A DNA stretch of 64,000 nt from RDYJ01 sp034931405. Lineage in GTDB: Bacteria > Cyanobacteriota > Cyanobacteriia > Cyanobacteriales > Nostocaceae. Shown here piece after piece: positions 54,243 through 63,083 of the stretch (the stretch's first letter is position 1; the number at the start of each line of letters is the position of its first letter). The notes beneath the pieces were generated by a model that was given only the letters and a program-made list of their open reading frames with translations, searched no databases and was not told the origin of the DNA. The DNA is taken from assembly GCF_034931405.1 (NCBI RefSeq), contig NZ_JAYGHA010000012.1, forward strand, positions 1-64,000. Direction: 5' to 3'. Made by a program: the position numbers and the translations under genes.

Positions 54243-54992
54243 CTAAACCTTACCAAATCTCCGTTCTCGTTGTTGATAGGCACATAAAGCCCGGTGAAAT
54301 TCCTTTCTATCAAAATCTGGCCAGAGAGTATCAGTAATATAAATTTCCCCATAGGCCATTTGCCAAAGTAAGAAATTAGATAATCGCATTTCTCCACTGG
54401 TACGGATCAATAAATCTGGATCTTTTATTCCGGCTGTATATAAATGACTTTCAAATAATTCTTCAGAAATTTCATCAGGATTTAATATACCCTGCTGTAC
54501 CTTTTGAGCGATCGCTCGACAAGCCTGTAAAATTTCTTGTCTACCGCCATAATTAGTAGCTACTGTAAACTTAATGCTGAGATTATCCTTAGTTTCTGCC
54601 ATTGAGCGAGAAATTTCTGCTTGCAGGGATTTTGGTAAAGCTTGCAAATTGCCCACAAACTGAATCTGCACATTCTCCTCTATCATTTCCCGTAATTCTT
54701 GCCGCAAAACCCGCTGGAACAAACTCATTAAAAACTCCACCTCTTCCTGTGGCCTTTTCCAGTTCTCCGTAGAAAAAGCATAGGCAGTCAGGGCTTTAAT
54801 ACCCCAATCCTTACAACAGTGCAGCAAATCCTTGAGGGCATCCACTCCCCGCTTATGCCCCATAATTCGGGGTAGACCTTGACGTTTAGCCCATCGACCA
54901 TTGCCATCCATAATCACCGCAACGTGCTGGGGAAGTAATTCTTTTTTTAAATCAGAGGGTAAATATTGCAGTTCAGTATGTTGTGTTGTCAT
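54243..54992 (-). CDS. uppS: Isoprenyl transferase (undecaprenyl diphosphate synthase)
   Basis: Elongates farnesyl diphosphate with isopentenyl units in cis to give the C55 lipid carrier for peptidoglycan and other polymers. 249 residues. VIMDGNGRWAKRQG with catalytic D29, FSTENWKRP, and PDLLIRTSGEMRLSNFLLWQ are family signatures. It overlaps cdaA by 4 bases (ATGA), so both are co-translated. Confidence 0.96.
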   Translation of the reverse strand: MTTQHTELQYLPSDLKKELLPQHVAVIMDGNGRWAKRQGLPRIMGHKRGVDALKDLLHCCKDWGIKALTAYAFSTENWKRPQEEVEFLMSLFQRVLRQELREMIEENVQIQFVGNLQALPKSLQAEISRSMAETKDNLSIKFTVATNYGGRQEILQACRAIAQKVQQGILNPDEISEELFESHLYTAGIKDPDLLIRTSGEMRLSNFLLWQMAYGEIYITDTLWPDFDRKEFHRALCAYQQRERRFGKV

Positions 54993-55927
54993 TTTTCGGT
55001 CTTATTTTTTTGGCGAGAAGCCGTCGATGGTAATCTGAGTAAACGTGAAAGCAGTGCTAGTGTCTGAGCAGCAATCTGACTAATTAGACTGAAAAGACCA
55101 GGTGCTACAGCTTCCCGATCTACAGTGGGCGAAAATCGAGCCTCTAAAGACTCTTTTAGCTTTCTAATCGTCAATGGTCTGTATAGAGTTCCTCGTTCCG
55201 CTAAAGAAATAGAACCCGTTTCTTCTGATACAACGACACAAATACAATTTTCGACCCGCTCAGTAATTCCCATTGCTGCCCGATGGCGTGTACCCAGCTG
55301 GCGCGAGGCTGTGCGTCCTGAAAGTGGTAAAATTATACCCGATGATACAATCCGCGAACCACGGATCAAGGTTGCCCCATCATGCAATAAAGTTTTTGGC
55401 TGAAAAATTGTTTGTATCAGTTCCTTAGACACCTCTGCATTTAACTTTACTCCAGGTACGGAAAAATCTCGCTCATCAATTGGACCGGAAGTTTCCAAAA
55501 TCAGCAAAGCGCCAATCCGATTTTTTGACAGTTCTTTCACAGCATCAACAATTTCATCAATCACGCTATCAGATTTAGGGACTGCCAAGCGGTTCGGTTG
55601 AAATAACAGTCTGAACTCACCCCGTCCCAATTGTTCCAAAAATCGGCGAAACTCTGATTGCAGTGCTACAGCCATTGCTACAGCACAACCAATTACCAGC
55701 TTTTCCAGAACGAAATTGAGTAAAGGTAGTCCTAAAGTGCCACTTAATGCTGAAGCCAACATCAAGAGTATGAATCCCCGCACCATCCACAGCGTTCGGC
55801 GTTCACTAATAATCACCAGGATCATGTATGTCAACGCCAGCACTAACAGAATATCCAGAGTCCTAAGCAGCAAGGACTGTGACCATCCCATGTTTGTCGT
55901 CAGCCATTGCTTCCACCAATCTCTCAT
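54989..55927 (-). CDS. cdaA: Diadenylate cyclase CdaA
   Basis: Makes the second messenger c-di-AMP from two ATP, controlling potassium and osmotic balance. 312 residues: three transmembrane helices (about 19-41, 47-64, 67-90), then the DAC domain with DGA at 183-185 and RHR at 214-216. The tail (about 275-300) is hydrophobic and helical. uppS overlaps its end, a conserved cyanobacterial pairing. Confidence 0.95.
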   Translation of the reverse strand: MRDWWKQWLTTNMGWSQSLLLRTLDILLVLALTYMILVIISERRTLWMVRGFILLMLASALSGTLGLPLLNFVLEKLVIGCAVAMAVALQSEFRRFLEQLGRGEFRLLFQPNRLAVPKSDSVIDEIVDAVKELSKNRIGALLILETSGPIDERDFSVPGVKLNAEVSKELIQTIFQPKTLLHDGATLIRGSRIVSSGIILPLSGRTASRQLGTRHRAAMGITERVENCICVVVSEETGSISLAERGTLYRPLTIRKLKESLEARFSPTVDREAVAPGLFSLISQIAAQTLALLSRLLRLPSTASRQKNKTEK

Positions 55928-55944
55928 GACATCTGGATTCTAAT

Positions 55945-55979
55945 AGTCATTTGTCATTTGTCATTTGTCATTAGTCATT
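55945..55979. repeat. TCATTTG heptamer repeat upstream of cdaA
   Basis: About five tandem units of TCATTTG/TCATTAG, followed by TTCTTAGCTAATAACTAATG-type sequence. It fills the gap between lysA and cdaA. Confidence 0.8.
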
Positions 55980-56016
55980 GGTTCTTAGCTAATAACTAAT
56001 GACCAAGGACTAATGA

Positions 56017-57444
56017 CTATTTAAGTCTTTCTGGTAGGCAATCTTGTCGAATTATGTCTTGATAAGATTCGCGTTGCAAAATTAAATTTGCTTCGCCATT
56101 CGCCACTAAAACAGCTGCCGGTCGAGGCAACCGATTATAGTTAGATGCCATACTGTAATTGTATGCACCAGTTCCCATAACTACGAGAATATCACCTGGT
56201 TCAGTTTTTGGCAGTTGGGCATTTTTAATCAGGATATCTCCTGATTCGCAATGTTTACCTGCCAATGTGACTGTTTCTGTTAAGGAAGCAGACATTTTAT
56301 TTGCAACTACCGCCCGATAAACCGATTGATATGTTATGGGACGGGGATTATCAGACATTCCCCCATCAATCGTTACATAAGTACGAATATCGGGAATGGT
56401 TTTAGCAGAACCAATAGTGTAGGCGGTAACGCAAGCTGTGGCAATTAGCGATCGCCCTGGTTCACACAGTAATTTAGGTAAGGGCAAATTTTCAGCCGCA
56501 CAAGCTTCTTGTACTACTTCACAAATCGCCTTTGACCATTCTGCAATGCTGGGGGGATCGTCTGATTCTATGTACTTAATCCCTAAACCACCACCAACAT
56601 TTAACTCTGTCAGTTCCAAGTTATATTTGGCCGCATCCCGCAACCACTGTACCATCACAGCAGCCAAATCTCGATGGGGTTGACGTTCAAAAATTTGTGA
56701 ACCAATATGAGCGTGTAAACCCACACAGTTTAAATCTGGTTGTTTGCTGACAAAGGCAAAAACTTCTTCTAAATCATTGGGATCAAAACCAAATTTACTA
56801 TCTAAATGTCCAGTGCGAATATATTCGTGAGTATGACATTCTATCCCCGGAGTTAACCGCAACATTATACGGATGGGGTGGTGGGGTGGTGGGGTGGTGG
56901 GGAGAGAATCACTCCCTATCTTCCTATCTGCCACTTCTACCAAGGTATGTAATTCATACCAGTTATCTACGACAATGGTACAACCTGACTCGATAGCTAA
57001 AATTAGTTCATCACGAGATTTATTATTACCGTGTAGGTAGATTTTCTCTGGACTCACGCCAGCTTCTAAAGCTGTGTACAATTCACCACCAGATACTACA
57101 TCTATTCCTAAACCTTCTGAAGCCACAATGGCACAAACTGCTAAACAATTCCATGCTTTAGAGGCGTACAATACTTGAGATTCACCTTTGTAGTATTGTT
57201 TGAATGTATCCCGGTATTGTTGACAAGCAGTTCGCAGGGTTTGTTCATCTAAAATATATAAAGGTGAACCAAACTGCTGAACCAGTGTTGTAACATCACA
57301 CCCACCGATTTCCAGGGAGTCGTGATGATTAACTTTGGCGCTCAAGGGTAAAAGTTCTTGATTAGGCGAAGTTGTAACACTGCGTCTTTGAGATAAATAT
57401 TGATTACCAGAAGGTTGAACTTCGACGGGATGAGTCGATACCAT
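56017..57444 (-). CDS. lysA: Diaminopimelate decarboxylase
   Basis: Last step of lysine synthesis. 475 residues, fold type III PLP enzyme: PLP-lysine K96 in YASKAWNC, HGNNKSRDEL, GLHAHIGSQI, NVGGGLGIKY, CEPGRSLIA and the MGTGAYNYSMAS stretch. It has an extended amino terminus of about 45 residues before the conserved core. Residues about 176-191 (SDSLPTTPPPHHP) are encoded by a GGGGTGGTG repeat (56875-56902) that is not part of the usual enzyme and falls in a surface loop region. The frame is intact. Confidence 0.95.
   Translation of the reverse strand: MVSTHPVEVQPSGNQYLSQRRSVTTSPNQELLPLSAKVNHHDSLEIGGCDVTTLVQQFGSPLYILDEQTLRTACQQYRDTFKQYYKGESQVLYASKAWNCLAVCAIVASEGLGIDVVSGGELYTALEAGVSPEKIYLHGNNKSRDELILAIESGCTIVVDNWYELHTLVEVADRKIGSDSLPTTPPPHHPIRIMLRLTPGIECHTHEYIRTGHLDSKFGFDPNDLEEVFAFVSKQPDLNCVGLHAHIGSQIFERQPHRDLAAVMVQWLRDAAKYNLELTELNVGGGLGIKYIESDDPPSIAEWSKAICEVVQEACAAENLPLPKLLCEPGRSLIATACVTAYTIGSAKTIPDIRTYVTIDGGMSDNPRPITYQSVYRAVVANKMSASLTETVTLAGKHCESGDILIKNAQLPKTEPGDILVVMGTGAYNYSMASNYNRLPRPAAVLVANGEANLILQRESYQDIIRQDCLPERLK
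56875..56902. repeat. GGGGTGGTG tandem repeat inside lysA
   Basis: Three 9-base units, followed by GAGAGAATCA. Read on the minus strand as Pro/Thr/His-rich codons of LysA. Confidence 0.85.
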
Positions 57445-57592
57445 AACTTATAAAAGCTGTCCTTGTGACAATGACGGGCATGAGTTAGTCTCTCGATTCC
57501 TAGTTTACAGCTTTGCTGGTAATGGATGATTAGTAATTAGGTTGTTCACCATCCCTATCTCCCCACTTCCTCAATTCTAAGTCCCCTTAACC

Positions 57593-58150
57593 GTGAAATT
57601 ATTAGACTTAAAACTTCAATCTTTGACTTCAGAGCATTTAAGTAATTTATTAGAACTTGATAAAGCTTGCTTTGATGGTTTGTGGACTCTGGAAGGCTAC
57701 CGACGAGAGTTGGAAAGTCCCAACAGTCTTTTTTTGGGTTTATTTTCCCCGTTTTCTGGTTCTGAGTTGCTGGGAATGGGTTGTTTTTGGTCAATTTTAG
57801 AGGAAGCACACATTACGATTTTGGCGGTTCATCCTCAATATCACTGTCAAGGTTTAGGACAGGCTTTATTGTATTCTTTACTGAAGGCCGCAAGCGATCG
57901 CGGTTTGGAACGAGCAACCTTGGAAGTCCGAGTTTCCAACCAAGAGGCCATCTCTCTATATCAAAAATTTGGCTTTAAAACTGCTGGCAGACGACCCCGT
58001 TACTATAAAGATAATGATGAAGATGCCCTGATTTTGTGGCTTTCTGACTTACAACAGCCAAAATTTCTCAAAGATTTGGATAATTGGTATATTATTGTGA
58101 GCGATCGCCTCCAAAAATCCTCTTGGTCTTTAATAATTCATAATTCATAA
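57593..58150 (+). CDS. rimI: Ribosomal-protein-alanine N-acetyltransferase (RimI-like)
   Basis: 185 residues from a GTG at 57593. GNAT fold: DKACFDGLWTLEGYRRELE, ILAVHPQYHCQGLGQALL with the acetyl-CoA loop QxxGxG at about 87-92, and LEVRVSNQEAISLYQKFGF. RimI acetylates the amino terminus of ribosomal protein S18. Divergent from lysA. Confidence 0.88.
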   Translation: MKLLDLKLQSLTSEHLSNLLELDKACFDGLWTLEGYRRELESPNSLFLGLFSPFSGSELLGMGCFWSILEEAHITILAVHPQYHCQGLGQALLYSLLKAASDRGLERATLEVRVSNQEAISLYQKFGFKTAGRRPRYYKDNDEDALILWLSDLQQPKFLKDLDNWYIIVSDRLQKSSWSLIIHNS

Positions 58151-58560
58151 TTCATCACGAGGTAACTACCCCCCAATCATCTTATTGACAAAAAATGTAA
58201 TTGTCCGCAACACATTTATATCAGAATTTTAAATTCTTGAGTCGATGTTCATTTAAAAAACTTATAGTAAATGAGAAAAATTTGACAAAGTACCAGAAAA
58301 TATGATATTTAATTCTGTTTGGGACTAGATCAACAAAATCTCAACATTGGCGGTATATAGTTTGTGATTAGTCCCACAAAAGCTGGTAAATTCGACCTCC
58401 TCAGCACACTAGCTACACAAAAAGTAATAAAAATTTAAAAATTAACCCATCAACTTGTCTGGTGGCTAAAGGATGTCTATTTTCTTGATACAGATATCCA
58501 AAATTTTAGCCTGTGCTAAAATCAGCATACCGGCACGACGCAGGTGATGGGAAAAATGCC
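58151..58560. other. Intergenic region upstream of clpC
   Basis: 410 bases, no gene. A candidate promoter is TTGACA (58282-58287), 18-base spacer, TATTTA (58306-58311). The region from there to the ATG forms a leader of about 240 bases. I see no riboswitch or operator that I can name. Confidence 0.5.
58282..58311 (+). promoter_or_regulatory. Candidate sigma-70 promoter of clpC
   Basis: TTGACA and TATTTA with 18 bases between them, about 250 bases before the start codon. Single-candidate prediction by eye only. Confidence 0.3.
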
Positions 58561-61032
58561 ATGTTTGAACGCTTCACAGAAAAAGCCATTAAGGTAATCA
58601 TGCTGGCCCAAGAAGAGGCCCGCCGTTTAGGTCACAACTTTGTTGGAACTGAGCAGATCCTCCTGGGTCTGATTGGGGAAGGCACAGGAGTAGCCGCCAA
58701 GGTTCTAAAGTCAATGGGTGTCAATCTTAAAGATGCCCGCATTGAAGTTGAAAAAATCATAGGCCGAGGTTCCGGCTTTGTGGCCGTGGAAATTCCGTTT
58801 ACGCCACGGGCAAAGCGGGTTTTAGAACTATCCTTGGAAGAAGCACGCCAACTAGGGCATAACTACATTGGCACCGAGCATCTGCTGTTGGGCCTCATCC
58901 GCGAAGGGGAAGGTGTAGCAGCCAGAGTGCTAGAAAACCTGGGTGTAGATTTGTCTAAGGTGAGAACCCAAGTGATTAGGATGTTGGGAGAAACTGCGGA
59001 AGTTACTCCTGGCGGTTCTTCCGGTCGCACAAAAACCCCGACTTTGGATGAATTCGGCTCTAATTTGACCCAAATGGCCGTTGATAACAAACTCGATCCC
59101 GTGGTGGGACGCGCCAAGGAAATCGAGCGTGTGATTCAAATTTTGGGTCGCCGGACTAAAAATAATCCAGTGTTGATTGGTGAACCTGGGGTTGGTAAAA
59201 CAGCCATTGCTGAAGGTTTAGCCAGCCGCATCGCTAACAAAGATGTCCCGGATATCTTGGAAGACAAGCGGGTGGTGACACTGGATATTGGTTTGCTTGT
59301 AGCAGGTACTAAGTACCGGGGTGAATTTGAAGAACGACTAAAAAAAATCATGGATGAAATCCGCTCTGCGGGTAATGTCATCCTGGTAATTGACGAAGTT
59401 CACACTTTGATTGGTGCAGGTGCAGCTGAAGGGGCAATTGATGCAGCAAATATCCTCAAGCCAGCTTTGGCCAGGGGTGAGTTGCAATGTATCGGTGCGA
59501 CTACTTTGGATGAGTACCGGAAGCACATTGAACGGGATGCAGCGTTGGAAAGACGCTTCCAGCCTGTGATGGTGGGTGAGCCTTCCGTTGATGAAACAAT
59601 TGAAATTTTATATGGTTTGCGCGAACGCTATGAAGCACACCACAAGTTAAAAATCTCCGATGAAGCTTTAGTAGCGGCTGCAAAATTGTCTGATCGATAT
59701 ATTAGCGATCGCTATTTACCAGATAAAGCCATCGACTTGGTTGATGAAGCAGGTTCTCGCGTCCGCTTGATTAACTCCCAGCTACCCCCAGCAGCGAAGG
59801 AGTTAGACAAGGAATTACGGCAAATCTTAAAAGAAAAAGATGATGCTGTCCGTTCTCAGGACTTTGACAAAGCCGGTGAACTGCGCGATCGAGAAATGGA
59901 AATCAAAGCGGAAATTCGCACCATTGCTCAAACCAAAACCAACGCAGCGGGTGGTGATGGTCTAGAACCTGTCGTTACAGAAGAAGACATTGCTCACATT
60001 GTTGCTTCTTGGACAGGTGTACCAGTGAATAAACTCACTGAGTCCGAATCCGAGAAATTGCTGCACATGGAAGACACCTTACATCAGCGCCTTATCGGTC
60101 AAGATGACGCTGTGAAGGCTGTTTCCCGCGCTATTCGTCGCGCTCGTGTGGGTTTGAAAAATCCCAACCGACCGATCGCTAGTTTTGTCTTCTCTGGGCC
60201 AACTGGGGTAGGTAAAACCGAATTAGCCAAATCCTTAGCGTCCTACTTCTTCGGTTCAGAAGAAGCCATGATTCGCTTGGATATGTCCGAATATATGGAG
60301 CGTCACACCGTCAGTAAATTGATCGGTTCACCTCCTGGTTATGTCGGCTACAACGAAGGTGGTCAGCTAACGGAAGCTGTCCGTCGTCGTCCTTACACCG
60401 TGGTGCTATTCGACGAAATCGAAAAGGCGCACCCCGATGTATTTAATATGCTTCTACAAATTTTGGAAGATGGTCGCTTAACTGACGCGAAAGGTCGCAC
60501 GGTGGACTTTAAGAACACCTTGCTGATTTTGACTTCCAATATTGGTTCTAAGGTAATTGAAAAAGGTGGTAGCGGTATCGGCTTCGAGTTCTCTGAAGAT
60601 GCGACTGAGACACAATACAACAGAATTCGCTCTTTGGTGAATGAGGAACTGAAACAATACTTCCGTCCTGAGTTCTTGAACCGGTTAGATGAAATTATCG
60701 TCTTCCGTCAATTGAATAAGGCTGAAGTTACCCTAATCGCCGAAATCATGCTGAAGGAAGTGTTTGGTCGCTTGACGGAGAAGGGAATTGTCTTGGAAGT
60801 GAGCGATCGCTTCAAGGACCGTTTGATCACTGAGGGTTACAGTCCTAGCTACGGTGCAAGGCCATTACGTCGGGCAATTATGCGCTTGTTGGAAGATAGT
60901 TTGGCGGAAGAAATTCTGTCTGGACGCATCAAAGATGGCGATACTGCTCTTGTTGACGTTGATGAAAATGGCATTGTCCAAGTTAGTTCTCGACAAACAC
61001 GGGAGTTATCAACCCCTGGTGTTGAGTCTTAG
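58561..61032 (+). CDS. clpC: ATP-dependent Clp protease ATP-binding subunit ClpC
   Basis: Hsp100 chaperone that unfolds proteins for ClpP-type peptidases; essential in cyanobacteria. 823 residues from ATG 58561 (MFERFTEKAIKVIML); an upstream start at 58513 would add 16 residues not seen in the family. Two amino-terminal Clp repeats (about 1-145), first AAA module with GEPGVGKT at residue 207, a central UVR-containing coiled coil (DFDKAGELRDRE), second AAA module with GPTGVGKTE at 546, and the D2 small domain with GARPLRR. The MecA/NblA-type adaptor site is not predictable here. Confidence 0.97.
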   Translation: MFERFTEKAIKVIMLAQEEARRLGHNFVGTEQILLGLIGEGTGVAAKVLKSMGVNLKDARIEVEKIIGRGSGFVAVEIPFTPRAKRVLELSLEEARQLGHNYIGTEHLLLGLIREGEGVAARVLENLGVDLSKVRTQVIRMLGETAEVTPGGSSGRTKTPTLDEFGSNLTQMAVDNKLDPVVGRAKEIERVIQILGRRTKNNPVLIGEPGVGKTAIAEGLASRIANKDVPDILEDKRVVTLDIGLLVAGTKYRGEFEERLKKIMDEIRSAGNVILVIDEVHTLIGAGAAEGAIDAANILKPALARGELQCIGATTLDEYRKHIERDAALERRFQPVMVGEPSVDETIEILYGLRERYEAHHKLKISDEALVAAAKLSDRYISDRYLPDKAIDLVDEAGSRVRLINSQLPPAAKELDKELRQILKEKDDAVRSQDFDKAGELRDREMEIKAEIRTIAQTKTNAAGGDGLEPVVTEEDIAHIVASWTGVPVNKLTESESEKLLHMEDTLHQRLIGQDDAVKAVSRAIRRARVGLKNPNRPIASFVFSGPTGVGKTELAKSLASYFFGSEEAMIRLDMSEYMERHTVSKLIGSPPGYVGYNEGGQLTEAVRRRPYTVVLFDEIEKAHPDVFNMLLQILEDGRLTDAKGRTVDFKNTLLILTSNIGSKVIEKGGSGIGFEFSEDATETQYNRIRSLVNEELKQYFRPEFLNRLDEIIVFRQLNKAEVTLIAEIMLKEVFGRLTEKGIVLEVSDRFKDRLITEGYSPSYGARPLRRAIMRLLEDSLAEEILSGRIKDGDTALVDVDENGIVQVSSRQTRELSTPGVES

Positions 61033-61258
61033 TTAGGTTTTTGTAATTGTTAATTGAACGGTGGAGGATTTCGGTTCTCTACCGTTTTTTTTGTTTTTTT
61101 CTCACGCAGAGGCGCAGAGACGCGGAAAGGAGAAGGGAAAAAATCAAAGTTGAAATAAACTGAGTAATGATATAGTCTGAGATTTGTATAATAAATTTTC
61201 GCGTTTTCAGATCAAGATTTATAATATAGATGTACTACACTGCTTATCAAGGATAATT

Positions 61259-61816
61259 ATGCCTATCCAGTTTCGGTTTCACCCAGAAAAAGCTGTAGAA
61301 GCAGCAGCTATACTTATGAAGCTGCATGGTAAACCTATCAAATATTTAGGTTTGCTGAAGATGCTCTACATAGCTGATAGAATTGCATTAGAAAGAATAG
61401 AACAACCCATAACAGGTGATCATTATGTATCAATGAAATATGGTCCTGTTCTTAGTGGTGTTTATGATCTAATTAAAGGTAAACCTATTAATGATGCTCT
61501 ACCTCTGTGGTCTGAGTATATTTCTCCTGGTGACAAGAACTTTGTTTACTTAGTCAAAGATCCAGGAAATGATGAACTATGCGAAGAAGAAGAGGAGATT
61601 CTTCAAGAGGTATATAAAACCTTTGGACATCTTGATCCATTTCAGGTTGCTGAATGGACTCATGATTTACCAGAGTGGAAAGATCCTCATGGTTCTGCTA
61701 TTCCCATTTCAGTAGAAGATATTCTGAAAAATGTTGGTAAAAGTCAGGAAGAAATTGAGGAAATTAGACAAATAGCACTGAGGGAAGCATATTTAGATGA
61801 GGTGCTAAGTGTCTAG
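61259..61816 (+). CDS. Panacea-domain (SocA-like) antitoxin protein
   Basis: 185 residues from ATG 61259. The Panacea/DUF4065 pattern: AAILMKLHGKPIKYLGLLKMLYIADRIALERI, GDHYVSMKYGPVLSGVYDLI and HDLPEWKDP (read as three separate pieces). Panacea proteins act as antitoxins to many kinds of partner toxins. Its last 8 bases overlap the next gene (GTG at 61809). This pairing points to a type II-like TA unit. Confidence 0.8.
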   Translation: MPIQFRFHPEKAVEAAAILMKLHGKPIKYLGLLKMLYIADRIALERIEQPITGDHYVSMKYGPVLSGVYDLIKGKPINDALPLWSEYISPGDKNFVYLVKDPGNDELCEEEEEILQEVYKTFGHLDPFQVAEWTHDLPEWKDPHGSAIPISVEDILKNVGKSQEEIEEIRQIALREAYLDEVLSV

Positions 61817-62201
61817 TATTTCTATAAACATAGGAGATGTATTTTTAATTGATACACCTCCTAATGGACAACATTTTTATGTCGCAATTGCAAAAACTTC
61901 TGGTAATAAATATTTATTTGTTAATTTAACAGACAAGAAAAATAACTCTGAAAGAGTTTGTGTTTTAGCACCAGATCCGAGTTTACCAAGTTTTATTAAA
62001 AAGGAATCTATTATAGCTTACTATTTTGCTCGTGAAATGGATGCAAATGATCTTGCTATTTGTATAACTTCTGGTAGTCCTATTCCTAAAGATTGTTTAT
62101 CTGCTGATATTGTATCACAAATTCAACAGGGAGGATTGATTTCTAAGAAGTTGAAGAATAAATATAAAACTGCATTGAAGAATTTTTTAGGAATTGATTA
62201 A
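61809..62201 (+). CDS. Small partner of the Panacea protein, possible toxin
   Basis: 130 residues from GTG 61809: ISINIGDVFLIDTPPNGQHFYVAIA, then YLFVNLTDKKNNSERVCVL, IAYYFAREMDAND and a basic tail KKLKNKYKTALKNFL. The first 60 residues suggest a small beta-barrel like MazF/PemK-fold proteins, but I cannot assign the family. It overlaps the Panacea gene by 8 bases. Confidence 0.55.
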   Translation: MSSISINIGDVFLIDTPPNGQHFYVAIAKTSGNKYLFVNLTDKKNNSERVCVLAPDPSLPSFIKKESIIAYYFAREMDANDLAICITSGSPIPKDCLSADIVSQIQQGGLISKKLKNKYKTALKNFLGID

Positions 62202-62214
62202 ATTAAACTTAGTA

Positions 62215-62463
62215 ATGGGAAAGGTTTACTTGAAAATCAAGAATAACTGGAAATTTGCAGAAGTATGGATAGATGCGATGTTATCACCTCCATATATTCT
62301 GTTATTACTTTGTGACAGTGAAGGAAATTGTCAAATCTATGATCCAAAACAAGGTGAGAAGGTTGTATTTTCTAGTAATAATTATGAAGCAGCTAAGTTA
62401 TGGTTACTAGAAGATGAATATGAACCGGTTGAAGGTAGGCTTTTAGCCAAGGAATTAGTATAA
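62215..62463 (+). CDS. Small hypothetical protein
   Basis: 82 residues from ATG 62215; a TTG at 62194 would overlap the preceding gene and is an alternative. Motif DAMLSPPYILLLLCDSEGNCQ, and a helical LWLLEDEYEPVEGRLLAKELV end. Not recognised; may be the third gene of the Panacea operon. Confidence 0.45.
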   Translation: MGKVYLKIKNNWKFAEVWIDAMLSPPYILLLLCDSEGNCQIYDPKQGEKVVFSSNNYEAAKLWLLEDEYEPVEGRLLAKELV

Positions 62464-62556
62464 GTTAGTATATTTTTTGTTTCGCGCAAAGACACAAATA
62501 AATATGTTAAACTAAGTGATACACAGTTTAAGTAAATACACTACTCGAAAAACGAT

Positions 62557-63003
62557 ATGCTTAATCAAGAAAAAGTTGAACAGGCTGCTACTGATGTTAT
62601 TCAAACAATCCCTGAGATAAATGAGTGGAAAATTACTACTTATGAAAGGAATGAATTAAAAGATTTTAGTTTGACTGTTGAACTTGCTGAACCATCGAAT
62701 AGTGTTTATCCTATTCGTTTTATTCGTGTATCTTTAAGTGGAGAACCTGGCGATGAAAATATCAGTCTTGTCTCTCTTAATTATGGGTTGATTCCAATTC
62801 AATACTCAAATACCTATACTGTTGATAAAGCTCTTAAACCAGAAACATTTGATAACTTTGCTGAATCAGCAATGAGACAGATTTCATTCATGTCGCAGAA
62901 CTGTAATCTTGAAGCCGAGGCTAACGTGCTGACATCACTAGCTTACCAATTTATATCAAAACTAATTCAAATTTTGTCAAAAAATAATCATCCAGAAGTT
63001 TAA
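62557..63003 (+). CDS. Hypothetical protein
   Basis: 148 residues, acidic, mixed alpha/beta: VEQAATDVIQTIPEINEWKI, FSLTVELAEP and SLSGEPGDENISLVSLNYG. No known domain or signal peptide. It is 93 bp after the previous small gene. Function unknown. Confidence 0.5.
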   Translation: MLNQEKVEQAATDVIQTIPEINEWKITTYERNELKDFSLTVELAEPSNSVYPIRFIRVSLSGEPGDENISLVSLNYGLIPIQYSNTYTVDKALKPETFDNFAESAMRQISFMSQNCNLEAEANVLTSLAYQFISKLIQILSKNNHPEV

Positions 63004-63040
63004 CTTGACTCTCATGTAGTAGGGTAGTTTGAACGAAGTG

Positions 63041-63073
63041 AACCCCAACCAATTCATTTTTAGTGTTGGGGTT
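63041..63073. terminator. Hairpin between convergent genes
   Basis: AACCCCAAC (63041-63049) pairs with GTTGGGGTT (63065-63073). Bidirectional terminator between the 62557 gene and the zinc-ribbon gene; on the plus strand TTTATC follows. Confidence 0.6.
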
Positions 63074-63083
63074 TATCAGCTAA

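Noticed and set aside
61033..61258. Terminator of clpC
   Set aside because: ATTGAACGGTGGAGGATTTCGGTTCTCTACCGTTTTTTTTG has GGTGGAG/CTCTACC-like pairing and a T-run near 61080, but the stem has mismatches; I did not list it as certain.
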